Counted from the stretch's first letter, positions 39,570 through 49,428 are shown. The stretch is 64,000 bases of DNA from CAWAQA01 sp963784065 (GCA_963784065.1 CAWAQA010000001.1:248001-312000); one strand, 5' to 3'. Translations and numbers: made by a program. Notes: a model not told the origin generated them from the letters alone.

Positions 39570-40105
39570 TCGATCTCCGGCACGCCGGCTCGATGATTGA
39601 CCGCGCGCGCCATCACGAACAGCAGGTCCGACAGCCGGTTCAGGTAAACGACGAGGATGGAATCGACCTCGCCCGGCCCCAGCGCGACGACCCGGCGCTC
39701 CGCCCGCCGGCACACCGTGCGCGCGACGTGCAGCTGCGCGCCCGCCGCCGATCCGCCGGGCAGGATGAAACGGCGCAATGGGGGCAGCTCGGATTCGAGC
39801 CGGTCGATGAGCTGCTCCATCGCCTCGACGTCGGCCCCGGTAATCGCGGCCTTCGTCACCCTGCCTGCAATCCGCGACGAGGGATCGGCGAGGCGGGCGC
39901 CAAGCGCGAACAACTGCCGCTGGATCGTGTCGAGGGCAGCGGCGATGCCTGGATCGACGCCTGCCGCACGGACCGCACCGAGACAGGCATTGACCTCGTC
40001 CACCTCGCCGTACGCGTCAACCCGCACGTCGGCCTTCGACACCCGCGTCTGGTCGAAGAGCGAAGTCTGACCAGCATCGCCCGTCCTGGTGTAGATCTTC
40101 TCCAC
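39563..40105 (-). CDS. PduO-type cob(I)alamin adenosyltransferase
   Basis: A 180-residue protein of the PduO/EutT-type fold. The ATP-binding N-terminus IYTRTGDAGQTSLFDQTRVS (TRTGDxGxT), the central GEVDEVNACLGAVRA, FILPGGSAAGAQLHVARTVC with RRAER, and NRLSDLLFVMARAVN are the conserved blocks. It transfers adenosine from ATP to cob(I)alamin, making coenzyme B12. The start is GTG 40105, with a TATAAT 7 bases upstream (minus strand). It overlaps hpnC and heads the minus-strand group thiamine-unrelated; a functional link to squalene synthesis is not evident. Confidence 0.92.
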   Translation of the reverse strand: MEKIYTRTGDAGQTSLFDQTRVSKADVRVDAYGEVDEVNACLGAVRAAGVDPGIAAALDTIQRQLFALGARLADPSSRIAGRVTKAAITGADVEAMEQLIDRLESELPPLRRFILPGGSAAGAQLHVARTVCRRAERRVVALGPGEVDSILVVYLNRLSDLLFVMARAVNHRAGVPEIEW

Positions 40106-40112
40106 GCGTGAA

Positions 40113-40118
40113 ATTATA
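40113..40118 (-). promoter_or_regulatory. TATAAT -10 element for the adenosyltransferase/hpn operon
   Basis: On the minus strand a consensus TATAAT ends 7 bases before GTG 40105, implying a start at or beside the first codon. It lies in the 20-base gap shared with the divergent mutY gene, so both promoters overlap. Confidence 0.5.
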
Positions 40119-40125
40119 GAGGTGG

Positions 40126-40804
40126 ATGTCCGCTTCCTCTTTGCCGCCCGCCGCCGCCCGTCAGCGATTTCGCCGCCGCCTGCTGGCGTGGTACCGAGCC
40201 CACGGACGCAGCCTCCCGTGGCGGAACACCAGCGATCCGTACCACATCCTCGTTTCCGAGGTCATGCTTCAGCAGACGCAGGTCGATCGCGTGGTGCCGA
40301 AGTACCACGAGTGGCTGGAGAAGTACCCGTCGCTCGAGGCGCTCGCCTCGGCACCCGAGGAGGACGTCAACGCGACGTGGCGCCCGCTCGGCTACAACAT
40401 TCGTCCGCGGCGGCTTCACGCGATCGCGCGCGAGTCGGTGACCCGCTACGGCGGCCGATTACCCTCCGACCAGGAGACGCTGCTGTCGTTCAAGGGCATC
40501 GGTGCCTATACCGCCGGCGCGATCCGCAGCTTCGCGTTCCGTGAGCGCGCGGCCATCCTCGACACCAACGTCGCGCGGGTGCTCTTTCGCGTCTTTGTCG
40601 CCGCAGGGCAATCCAAAGGCGCATGCGACACGAAAGCATCTCTGGGCGGTCTCGGAGATCCTCGTTCCGCGCAAGGAGGTGTTCGACTTCAACCAGGCGC
40701 TCATGGACCTCGGCGCCGTCGTCTGCGTGGCGCGGAAACCGAAGTGCCTCGTCTGCCCGATGACGAAATTATGCGCGTCGTATCCGTGGAAGGAGGAGGG
40801 CTGA
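40126..40804 (+). CDS. mutY: A/G-specific adenine glycosylase MutY, short form (one frameshift)
   Basis: About 225 residues: the HhH-GPD domain without the C-terminal Nudix-like domain of E. coli MutY. The catalytic Glu is in VSEVMLQQTQVDRVV, the HhH in FKGIGAYTAGAI, the catalytic Asp in AILDTNVARVLFR, and the iron-sulfur cluster ligands in CVARKPKCLVCPMTKLC (C-x6-C-x2-C-x5-C). It excises adenine mispaired with 8-oxoguanine, and a MutT-like gene lies 1.7 kb downstream. An extra base at about 40618 breaks the frame before the Fe-S loop. Lack of the 8-oxoG recognition domain would weaken specificity. Confidence 0.9.
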
Positions 40805-40873
40805 ACGGGCTCGTCATGAATATAGCTCTTGATGAGCTCATCCGGGGACGGGGCGTGGTACCGTAGGCAATTG

Positions 40874-42506
40874 ATGCACCGTTCGGTTCCCCGCCTTGGC
40901 GAGGCGGATTCAGCGCATCGACGAACCCCGCGGCTCCCTGATTTTCGCGTTGTCCGCGCCCTGGCGGTCGACGACGATCCTCAGGCGCGCCAGCTCATCG
41001 AGATGGCGCTGACAACGGCGAACTTCGAGCTGGTGCTCGAGGTGGTGCGGCACGGTTGCGGAAGGCCTGCGGCGCATCAGCGCCGACGACCACGACATCT
41101 ACCTCGTGGACCAGCTGCTGCCGGACGGCACCGGCTTGAGCCTCATCCATACCGCCAAGGAAGCCGGCGCGTCCAAACCCTTCATCCTGATCACCGGGCA
41201 TGGCAGCGGCGACCTCGACGAAGCGGCGCTGCACGAAGGTGCAGCCGACTACGTCGAGAAGCACCTCGTGGCCACGCACCTCGAACGGTCGATCCGCTAC
41301 TCGCTGCGGAACTGGCACGCCGGCCGCGTACTGCTCGATCGCGAGGAGCAGCTGCGACAGGCGCAGAAGATGGAGGCGATCGGCCGTCTCGCCGGCGGGG
41401 TCGCGCACGACTTCAACAACCTGCTCACCGCGATCATCGGCTACACGGACCTGGTCAAGGAGAAGCTGGACGTCAACGATCCGGTCGCGCACGACGTCGG
41501 TGAGATCCGCAAGGCGGCGGACCGCGCCGCGGCGCTGACCCGGCAGCTGCTCGCATTCAGCCGCAAGCAGTTCCTGTCGCCCGAGGTGCTCGACCTCAAC
41601 GCGATCGTGTCGGGCATGCTGCCGATGCTGCCGCGCGTCATCGGCGAGCACATCGAAACGACGACGAGCCTTGCCCCGGACCTGCGGCGCGTGAAGGCGG
41701 ACCCCAGCCAGATGGAGCAGGTGCTGGTGAACCTCGTCCTCAACGCCCGTGACGCGATGCCGATGGGAGGGCATCTCGGGATCGAGACGTCGAACGTGGA
41801 GCTCGACGAGGAGCGCATCGCCACGGAACGCCTGACGCTGGACCTCGGCGCATACGTGATGCTGGGCATCCGCGATACGGGCAGCGGGATGGACGCGGAG
41901 ACCCGCGACCGCGTGTTCGAGCCGTTCTTCACCACGAAGGCGAGGGGGAAGGGAACGGGGTTCGGCCTCCCCACTGTCTACGGCATCGTGGACCAGAGCG
42001 GCGGCGCCATCTCGATGGACACCGCTCCGGGGCGCGGCACTTCGATTCGCATCTACCTGCCGGTCACGGCGTCCGAGGAGGAGCCGGAGCGGTACGCGGC
42101 GGCGGCGCCGCCGAAGCTCACCGACGGCGGCACCGAAACCCTCCTCCTCGTCGAGGACAACGACGCCGTGCGCGAGCTCGCCGTGCATGCGCTGCGCAAG
42201 CGCGGCTACACCGTGCACGAGGCGCGCAACGCCGAGGAAGCGATCGAGTGGTCGCTCAACTCCCGCATCAAGCCGAACCTTCTCGTCACCGACGTCGTCA
42301 TGCCCGGCCTCAGCGGTCCCAATCTCGCCGCCCGCCTGCTGCAGGAGAACCCGCGGCTGAAGGTGCTCTACATGTCGGGGTACACCGACGACGCGACCGC
42401 GGTGCATGGTGCGTTCTGGGGCGGCGTGCCGCTGCTGCAGAAGCCGTTCACGCCGGCCCAGCTCGCCGAGCGCGTGCGCATGGCGCTCGACGCCTCCGCC
42501 GGGTGA
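40874..42506 (+). CDS. Hybrid histidine kinase with receiver domains at both ends (one frameshift)
   Basis: About 543 residues with no membrane helix. The N-terminal receiver begins RALAVDDDPQARQLIEMAL with phospho-Asp in IYLVDQLLPDGTG; then HisKA GGVAHDFNNLLTAIIGYTDL (phospho-His), HATPase with NLVLNARDAMPMG, DTGSGMDAETRDRVFEPFF and GKGTGFGLPTVYGIV, and a C-terminal receiver LLLVEDNDAVRE with phospho-Asp in LLVTDVVMPGLSG. It should relay phosphate in the cytoplasm; the input is the N-terminal receiver. An extra C at about 41053 breaks the frame in the first receiver. Its stop overlaps the mutT start (TGATG). Confidence 0.88.
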
Positions 42507-42895
42507 TGGCGGACGTCGTCGTCGCCGCCGTCATCGAGCAGGACGACCGCTTCTTTCTCACCCGCCGCCACGCCGGCGTCCACCTCGAAGGCATGTGGGA
42601 ATTTCCCGGCGGCAAGGTGGATGCCGGGGAATCGCATGCCGATGCGCTTCGCCGCGAGATTCGCGAGGAGCTCGACGCCGACGTGGACGTGCACGGCCTC
42701 GTCTTCGAGATCACGCACGAGTACGCCGACCGGACGATCGCGCTCTACTTTTACCAGTGCGACCTGAATGGCCAGCCACGGCCGCTGCTGGGACAGGAGA
42801 TGCGGTGGGTGCCGCGTGGCGAGCTGGGCTCGCTGGCATTTCCACCGGCCGACGCCGAGCTGATTACGCTGCTGACGGAATCGGCCGCTCGGTGA
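42506..42895 (+). CDS. mutT: MutT-like Nudix hydrolase
   Basis: A 129-residue protein of the 8-oxo-dGTP diphosphatase type. VVAAVIEQDDRFFLTRR at the N-terminus and a full Nudix box GGKVDAGES ... LRREIREEL are present. The length matches E. coli MutT. It would remove oxidised nucleotides, complementing the nearby mutY. ATG 42506 overlaps the kinase stop. Its 3' end overlaps the convergent ygfZ gene by 32 bases. Confidence 0.85.
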   Translation: MADVVVAAVIEQDDRFFLTRRHAGVHLEGMWEFPGGKVDAGESHADALRREIREELDADVDVHGLVFEITHEYADRTIALYFYQCDLNGQPRPLLGQEMRWVPRGELGSLAFPPADAELITLLTESAAR

Positions 42896-43872
42896 CGGTG
42901 GCCGTCGCGCGCGCGCCATCGGTCTCCACTTCGACGGCGGTCCCCGGGGCGATGAAGTCGCGGTGCAGATAGCCGAGCGCGATCGCGCCGTGCCGCGGTG
43001 ATCCTGCCGCGCTCGTGATCGCGCCGACTTCGCGCCCGCCCGCGAAGAGCTTCGCGCCCGGTGCCGGGGCGGCGCCTGCGACGCGCAACGCCATCAGCTT
43101 CTTCGCGACGCGGCCGTGCCCGCGATGGAGCACGCGGATGATCACTTCCTGGCCGACATAGCATCCCTTCGAAAACGAGATCGCGCGCTGCTCGATTCCG
43201 GCCTCGAGTGGAATGGTGTCCTCGGTCATGTCCACGCCGAAAAGCGGATACCCGGCCTCGATGCGCGCGGCCTCGAGGGCCGCCTCGTCGGCGGGGACGG
43301 CGCCGGCCCCGTGCAATGCGGCAAGCAGCGCCGCTTCCTCGGCCGGCGCAACGTAGATGCACACTCCCGGGACGCCGAGCTGGTCCACGCGCGCAACGAC
43401 CGCCGGGACAGCATTGAATTCCGCCCGCACGTTCCGGTAGTCGGGCCAGTCCCCGACGCCCCGCGCCCCGGGGACGACGCGTTCCACGATGGCCGGAGCC
43501 TCAGGACCGTGGATCCACACGCCACGGAGGCTTCCGGCCAGGTCGGCGAGCTGGACGTCCTCACTGAAGAGAAACTGATCGAGCCGCTGCAGAGTTGCCT
43601 GCAGCTGATCGCCCGGCACGTCCAGCAGGATCATGTCGCCCGCCTCGAACACGTGCATATCCGTGAGCATGCGCCCCTGCGGCGTCAGCCACGCGGAATA
43701 GCAGCCGGTTCCAGCGGTCAGACCCTGGATATCGTTGGTGAGCAGTCCCTGCAGGTACGATCGCACGGTCGTTTCCCGCGACCGCAATCTGCCCGCGCGG
43801 GTTGAGCGCGCCGGTAGCGGCGCCCTCGCGGATGGCCCGGTAGAGGTCAGGAGAGGTCTGATACGATCCCAA
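42864..43872 (-). CDS. ygfZ: Folate-binding protein YgfZ (iron-sulfur assembly; one frameshift)
   Basis: About 335 residues of the GcvT-like fold. YLQGLLTNDIQGLTAGTGCY in the first third and the hallmark KGCYVGQEVIIRVLHRGHGR near residue 230 identify YgfZ, which supports Fe-S cluster assembly with tetrahydrofolate. An extra base at about 43775-43785 separates the N-terminal 30 residues from the rest. The start is TTG 43872; its first base coincides with that of the divergent secreted hydrolase. A TACAAT on the minus strand (plus 43891-43896) could be its -10 box. Confidence 0.88.
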
Positions 43873-43896
43873 TGCGAATGCCTGTTCCTTATTGTA
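43862..43896. promoter_or_regulatory. Overlapping divergent promoters of ygfZ and the secreted hydrolase
   Basis: TACGAT at 43862-43867 lies 4 bases before ATG 43872 (10 before ATG 43878) for the plus-strand gene. TACAAT on the minus strand (43896 to 43891) precedes the ygfZ TTG by 18 bases, with an AAGGA between. Each promoter thus lies within the other gene's first codons. Confidence 0.4.
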
Positions 43897-45545
43897 TCTG
43901 CGCGCTCGTGCTGCTCCTGGCCGCGCCTGCCGCGGCCGGGCAGGGCCAGCAGCCGCAACCGCCCGCCGAGGGCATGGCCGGATACACCGTGTTCGTCCGC
44001 GGCGAGCCCATCGGGCGCGAGGACGTCACGGTTCAGCGTACCGCGGCCGGGGCCACCACGATCATCAGCCGCACGCGGCTCGGCCCGCCGGTCAACCTCG
44101 TCACGCGCCGCGCCGAAGTGCGCTACCGCGCCGACGGCTCGCCGGAATCGGTTTACGTTGACGCCCAGCTCAGTGGCCAGGAGATCAACCTCGAAACAAC
44201 GTTCGAGAACGGCGTCGCCACGACGAAAGGCAAGGAAGGCGCCGTCGCGATATCCGAGGCGCATCCGGTGTCGCCGCAGGCGATCGTGCTGCCGAACTTG
44301 ATGTTCGGCGTGTACGAAGCGGTCGGCCGGCGCCTGGTGGGGGCCGGTCCCGGCGCCGAGCTTCGTGCGTACATCGTCCCGCAGGCGGAGATCCCCGTCC
44401 GCGTCCAGAGTGTCGCCACGCAGCGCATGCAGACCGGGGCCACCACGTTCGAGGTACGCCGCTACGAGCTCGTGTTCGCGCATCCGAAGGGCGACCTTGC
44501 CGTGACGCTCTCGGTTGACGACAGGGGTGGCCTCGTCAGCGTGAGCCTGCCCGCCCAGGCGATCGACGTCGTCCGCGACGACGTGTCGTCGCCAACGTCG
44601 CGGACGCTCCTCTATTCCAACCCCGGTGACGAGCCGGTGACGATCCCCGCCGCGGGCTTCAACCTCGGCGCGACGCTGACGCGGCCGAAGACGCCGGCCG
44701 GCGCGCGAGTTCCAGCGGTCATCCTGCTGGCCGGGTCGGGGGCGACGGACCGTGACGGCCTCGGCCTCGGCATTCCGACGCTGGGCCAGCTTGCCGGCGT
44801 CCTGGCCGAGGCCGGCTTCCTGGCGGTCCGCTACGACAAGCGCGGCTACGGACAAAGCGGCGGCCGCGCCGAGTCCGCCACGCTCACCGACTCCGCGGAG
44901 GATGTGCGCTCTGTGTTCACATGGCTCCGAAACCGGCGCGACGTCGATCCGAATCGCATCGCGCTGCTCGGCCACAGCGAGGGCGCCTGGGTCGCGCTCC
45001 TCGCCGCATCACGCGAGCGGCGGATTGCCGGCGTCGTGTCGATCGCCGCGCCATCCGTCACCGGATCCGAGCTGGTCCTCGAGCAGCAGCGATACGTGCT
45101 CGACCAGACGAAGGCGGCCGATCGCGACGAGAAGATTGCGCTGCAGCAGAAGATCAACGCCGCCGTCATCAGCGGCCGCGGCTGGGAGGGGATTCCCGAC
45201 GACGTGCGGCGGCAGGCGGACACGCCGTGGTTCCAGAGCCTGCTCACCTTCGATCCGGCACGTATCGTCAGAAATGTGCGGCAGCCGCTCCTCTTCGTGC
45301 ACGGCGACCTCGATCGGCAGGTGCCGGTCGAGCACGTCAACCGCCTCTCGGACCTCGCGCGCAAGGAGAGCCGGTCGCGCACGATCGAGGTGGTCACCGT
45401 CCGCGGCGTCAATCACCTGCTCGTGCCGGCGACGACCGGCCACACCAGCGAGTACGCGTCGCTTCCCGATCGCAACGTGAGCAAGGACGTGTCAACGGCC
45501 GTCACGGCGTGGCTCGAGAAGACGTTCAAGGCGGTCGAGAACTAG
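43872..45545 (+). CDS. Secreted alpha/beta hydrolase
   Basis: A 557-residue protein: a signal peptide (ICALVLLLAAPAAAGQGQQP), an N-terminal beta-rich region of about 220 residues with no obvious family, and a C-terminal alpha/beta-hydrolase with LLAGSGATDRDGLG, YDKRGYGQSGGR, nucleophile elbow LLGHSEGAWVAL, acid HGDLDRQVP and His GVNHLLVPA. The layout matches periplasmic esterase/acyltransferase-like proteins. The substrate is unknown. Either ATG 43872 or 43878 could serve as start. The stop TAG is the first triplet of a family-D repeat. The frame is intact. Confidence 0.8.
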   Translation: MRMPVPYCICALVLLLAAPAAAGQGQQPQPPAEGMAGYTVFVRGEPIGREDVTVQRTAAGATTIISRTRLGPPVNLVTRRAEVRYRADGSPESVYVDAQLSGQEINLETTFENGVATTKGKEGAVAISEAHPVSPQAIVLPNLMFGVYEAVGRRLVGAGPGAELRAYIVPQAEIPVRVQSVATQRMQTGATTFEVRRYELVFAHPKGDLAVTLSVDDRGGLVSVSLPAQAIDVVRDDVSSPTSRTLLYSNPGDEPVTIPAAGFNLGATLTRPKTPAGARVPAVILLAGSGATDRDGLGLGIPTLGQLAGVLAEAGFLAVRYDKRGYGQSGGRAESATLTDSAEDVRSVFTWLRNRRDVDPNRIALLGHSEGAWVALLAASRERRIAGVVSIAAPSVTGSELVLEQQRYVLDQTKAADRDEKIALQQKINAAVISGRGWEGIPDDVRRQADTPWFQSLLTFDPARIVRNVRQPLLFVHGDLDRQVPVEHVNRLSDLARKESRSRTIEVVTVRGVNHLLVPATTGHTSEYASLPDRNVSKDVSTAVTAWLEKTFKAVEN

Positions 45546-45660
45546 TCGGCAGCGAGCAGTGGGCAGGGCGGAACGAAAGGGACGCCGTAACGTTGTTCAC
45601 CGTGTTCGATCGCATGCGGCTTCACTGCCCACCGCCGGCGGCGCACCGCCGGCGAACCGG
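45543..45660. repeat. Family-D repeat beginning at a stop codon
   Basis: It begins TAGTCGGCAGCG, as the copy at 11262 does, with TAG being the stop of the preceding gene. Shared blocks are GGCGGAACGAAAGGG, CGTAACGTTGT and TTCACTGCCCACCGCC. The arms GCAGTGGGCAG and CTGCCCACCGCC can pair. It may run into the 5' end of the P1 peptidase gene. Confidence 0.7.
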
Positions 45661-45722
45661 GCGGCTGCGGGCTGCCGGCTGCGCGGCTCGCCGCGGGTGC
45701 GTGCCTCGCGGCGGCGCTGAGC

Positions 45723-46795
45723 GTGGCCGTGCAGTCGCAGACACCGTCGTCAACAGCGCGGAGCCCCACGATGAACAAGGGTCTCACCGAGGTAGCGGGC
45801 ATCCGCGTCGGCCACCACACGATGGAAGGACGGCCGACCGGCTGCACAGTGGTGCTCGTGGACGGCGACGGCGCGGTTGGCGGCGTGTCACAACGCGGCG
45901 GCGCACCCGGCACACGCGAGACCGACCTGCTCAATCCGCTCAACATGGTCGATCGCGGTGAACGCGATCGTGCTCGCCGGCGGAAGCGCGTTCGGTCTCG
46001 ACGCGGCGCAGGGCGTGGTGCGCTACCTCGAGGAGCGCAACATCGGATTCAAGACCGCGGCGGGCGTCGTCCCGATCGTCCCGGCCGCGATCCTCTACGA
46101 CCTCGGGTTTGGCGGCGACGCGAAGATCAGGCCGAACGCCGACTGCGGCTACCGGGCGGCGGGCGCGGCCAACGACGGTGCCGTGCGGGAGGGCAATGTC
46201 GGCGCCGGTGCGGGCGCGACGGTCGGCAAGATGGGTGGGCTCGCCGAGCATCCCGGTTTCCCCGGCGCACGGCGCTCGCCCATGAAGGGCGGCATCGGCT
46301 CGGCGGCAATCACGCTGCCGAACGGACTGGTCGTCGGCGCGCATCGCCGCGGTCAATGCCGTCGGCGACGTCATCGACCCGCGGTCGGGGCAGGTCGTCG
46401 CCGGGGTCCGCAACCCTGACGGCACGCTTGCCGATGTCCGGAAGCTGCTGGCCACGGGCGCCCTCGCGCCGCAGACCCGGCCCGCCGAGAACACCACGAT
46501 CGGGCTCGTCGCCACCAATGCGCGGCTCACGAAGGAGCAGGCGAGCCGCGTCGCGCTGATGGCCGACGACGGTCTGGCACGCGCGATCAACCCGTCGCAC
46601 ACCGTGGGCGACGGCGATACCGTGTTCGCGCTGGCGACCGGACGCTGGGCCGGCGACGTCAACGTGAGCCTGCTCGGCGCCCTCGCGGCCGAAGCGATGA
46701 GCGAAGCCATCGTGCGCGCGGTCGCGAAGGCGGACAGCCTCGCCGGGGTGTCGTCAGCGCGCGAGCTCGGCACAGTTCCCGCACGCCTGCGGTGA
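45723..46795 (+). CDS. P1-family (DmpA/S58-type) peptidase (frameshifted)
   Basis: About 356 residues from GTG 45723. LTEVAGIRVGHHTMEGRPTG opens the family, NAIVLAGGSAFGLDAAQGV and VPAAILYDLGFGGDA follow, then GNVGAGAGATVGKMGG, and the autocleavage/nucleophile site is ENTTIGLVATNARL, with Thr as expected for self-processing aminopeptidases. Upstream in the same frame the stretch RLAAGACLAAALSVAVQSQ resembles a signal peptide, so the real start may lie near ATG 45614 after one more shift. Extra bases lie at about 45953 and 46345. Its stop overlaps the symporter start. Confidence 0.82.
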
Positions 46796-48203
46796 GCCTC
46801 CATCTCGCGCTGGTCATCGCCTACGCGGTGACCATCACCGTGCTCGGCCTCTGGACGGCGCGGTACGTCCGCACCAGCGGCGATTTCTTCGTGGCCGGCC
46901 GCGGCCTCGGCCCGGCGCTCATCTTCTCGTCGATGCTGGCCGCCAACATCGGCGCCGGCGCGACTGTCGGGGCCGCAGGGCTCGCCTACAACGAGGGATT
47001 GAGCGCGTGGTGGTGGAGCGGATCTGCCGGGCTCGGGTCGCTGGTGCTCGCGTTCTGGGTCGGGCCGCGCGTCTGGCGGCTGGCCAAGGCCCACGGCTTC
47101 TACACCATCGGCGATTTCCTCGAGTTCCGCTACGGCCCGCCCGTGCGCGCGGTCATTGCGGCGTTGATCGCCATCATCTCGCTCGTGATTCTCGCGGCCC
47201 AGCTCATCGCCGGCGCCGCCATCGTGAGCGTGATCACCGGTGCGCCGCGCTGGGTTGGCGCGATCGTCGGCGGCGCGGTGATGACCATCTACTTCGCCGC
47301 CGGCGGGCTGCTCGGCACCGCGTGGGTCAACACGTTGCAGCTCGTCGTGATGCTGGCCGGCTTCGTCGCGGCGCTGCCGTTCGTGCTCGGCGCAGCGGGC
47401 GGGCTCGGGGCGCTCACCGCGGACGGCGACCCCGTGGTTCACCGACATCATGTACTCGTCCGGTCCTGGCTCCGGCTGGACGCTGCTCGCGCTCACCGGC
47501 CCGGCGTTCGTCATCTCGCCCGGGTTGATTCAGAAAGCTTACGGCGCGGCCAGCGAGCGCGCGCTGACCACCGGCGTCGCGCTGAATGGAGTGGCGCTGA
47601 TGCTGTTCGCGTTCGTGCCGGTGCTCTTCGGGATGAGCGCCCGTACGGCGCTGCCCGGGATCACCGATCCAAACCTGGTGCTGCCGACGCTCTTCCTGCA
47701 GGTGCTGCCCTCGTGGCTCGGTGCGCTCGGCCTCGCCGCGGTGTTCTCCACCGCCGTCGACACCTGCGACGGCATCCTCTTCATGCTGTCAACGTCGATG
47801 TCGCAGGACATCTACCGGCGTCACATCAACCCGGGCGCGACCGATCGGCAACTGCTGCGCGTGGCACGGATGATTGCGGTAGCCGGCGGCATCGCCGGGG
47901 TGATTCTGTCGATCTACCTTGCGACCGTGATCGGCGCGCTGCGCGTGTTCTATTCGGTGCTTGGCGTCAGTCTGTTCGTGCCGCTGCTCGGCGGGCTCGT
48001 CAGCCGCCGCGCCGGATCGCCCGAGGCGCTCGCGGCGATCGCCGCCGGCGTCGCCACGCTCGTGTTGACAGGGCTTGCTGGGCCGCCCGCATCCCTGGGT
48101 CGATCCGACGCTGACCGGCATCATCGCGTCCGCCGTGGCGTTTGTGGGGGTGCTCGGAGTCAGACGGCGGCAGGACCGGCTGAAGCCGGCCCCCACGACC
48201 TGA
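46792..48203 (+). CDS. Sodium:solute symporter (SSS family; frameshifted)
   Basis: About 469 residues, 12-13 helices. The start (ARYVRTSGDFFVAGRGLGPA) and SSMLAANIGAGATVGAAGLA with GLSAWWWSG are the SSS helix-1/2 consensus, FYTIGDFLEFRYGP follows, and AAVFSTAVDTCDGILFMLS with SQDIYRRH is the helix-8 region. It imports a small organic solute with sodium; which one is unclear. Extra bases lie at about 47430 and 48080. In the repaired frame the protein ends LKPAPTT, encoded by a family-A repeat that also supplies the stop. GTG 46792 overlaps the peptidase stop, so a product of the peptidase could be the substrate. Confidence 0.85.
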
Positions 48204-48205
48204 CG
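48170..48205. repeat. Family-A repeat at the 3' end of the symporter gene
   Basis: The copy ACCGGCTGAAGCCGGCCCCC is read through as the last residues of the symporter and its stop codon follows directly. Confidence 0.75.
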
Positions 48206-48227
48206 CTACATCTGACGAACCCCGATT

Positions 48228-48233
48228 TAAGAT
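48228..48233 (+). promoter_or_regulatory. Putative -10 element (TAAGAT) before the dehydrogenase
   Basis: TAAGAT ends 8 bases before ATG 48242; the intervening GGTGAGGT is also a possible Shine-Dalgarno, so the leader is either absent or minimal. Confidence 0.35.
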
Positions 48234-48241
48234 GGTGAGGT

Positions 48242-49317
48242 ATGAAGGCATTCAAGATTGCAGTGATCGCAGGTGATGGCATCGGCCAGGAGGTGATCCC
48301 GGCCGGCATCGAGGTGTTGAAGATTGCCGGAGAACAGGGCGGGTTCCGCCTCGCGTTCACCGAGTTCCCCTGGGGCTCCGACTTCTACCTCCGGACGGGG
48401 CGGATGATGGATGCCAACGGCGTCGAAACGCTGCTCGGCTTCGACGCGATCTACTTCGGCGCCATCGGCGCGCCCTCGGTGCCTGATCACATCACCGCGC
48501 GTGAGCTGCTCCTGCCGCTGCGCCAGCGCCTGCGCCAGTACGTCAATCTCCGGCCGATGCGGCTGCTGCCGGGCATCACGTCTCCGCTCGCCGGCCGCAC
48601 GACCGCGGACATCGACATGGTGTGCGTGCGTGAGAACTCCGAGGGCGAGTACTGCGGCATCGGCGGGCGGCTGCACGGCGGGACGCCCGACGAGCTTGCC
48701 GAGCAGACCGGCGTCTTCACCCGTCGCGCCATCGAGCGCATCGCCCGCTACGCATTCCAGTTCGCCGCCTCACGGCCGCGCAAGATGCTTGCGAGCGCGA
48801 CCAAGTCGAACGCGCTCCAGCACTCGATGATCCTGTGGGACGAAGTGGTCGCCGAGGTCGCGAAGGACTTTCCGCACGTCGAGTACCGCAGAGTACTACG
48901 TGGACGCGCATCGCGGCGCGGATGGTGACGCACCCGCAGACGCTGGACGTGATGGTGGCCTCGAACCTGTTCGGCGACATCCTCACGGACATCGGCTCGG
49001 CCATCTCCGGCAGCCTCGGCGTGGGGCCAAGCGGCAACATCAACCCGGATCGGACGACGCCGTCGATGTTCGAGCCGATCCATGGCTCCGCGCCGGACAT
49101 CGCCGGCAAGGGCATCGCCAACCCGATCGCGGCGATCTGGGCGGGCGCGATGATGCTCGACCACCTCGGCGAACGCGCCGCGCACGACAACATCCTGCGC
49201 GCGATCGAACAGGTGATCGGTGACGAGCGCGTCAAGACGCCCGACCTCGGCGGTAAGGCGACGACAAAGGAGATGACAGCGGCCGTCACGGCGGCGCTGA
49301 CCGCAGCGAGGGTCTAG
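48242..49317 (+). CDS. Tartrate/isopropylmalate-type dehydrogenase (frameshifted)
   Basis: About 357 residues of the beta-decarboxylating dehydrogenase family. IAVIAGDGIGQEVIPAGIEV opens it; YVNLRPMRLLPG carries substrate Arg residues; VCVRENSEGEYCGIGGR, NLFGDILTDIGSAISG with the Mg-binding Asp, and FEPIHGSAPDIAGKGIANP are present. GEYCGIGGRLHGGTPDELAE resembles tartrate dehydrogenase rather than LeuB, but 3-isopropylmalate cannot be excluded. Two extra bases lie at about 48891 and 48914. Family-A repeats lie on both sides. Confidence 0.85.
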
Positions 49318-49327
49318 ATCAAGCAGT

Positions 49328-49428
49328 CTGACCGGCTTCAGCCGGCCGGTTCGCGGCGACTTCTTCGCGGGCCGGCTGAAGCCGGCCCCTGCGACAGCAG
49401 GCTACAGCCGGCCCGTTCGCGGCTACGG
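49328..49428. repeat. Cluster of family-A palindromes
   Basis: Three copies lie between the convergent dehydrogenase and methyltransferase genes: ACCGGCTTCAGCCGGCCGG (49331-49349), GGGCCGGCTGAAGCCGGCCC (49370-49389) and a decayed CTACAGCCGGCCCG (about 49402-49415). The spacer words GTTCGCGGCGA and GTTCGCGGCTA repeat too. Confidence 0.8.

Noticed and set aside
45603..45722. A separate small gene upstream of the P1 peptidase
   Set aside because: The region reads as the end of a family-D repeat plus a probable signal peptide of the peptidase; no independent start and stop with a family pattern.
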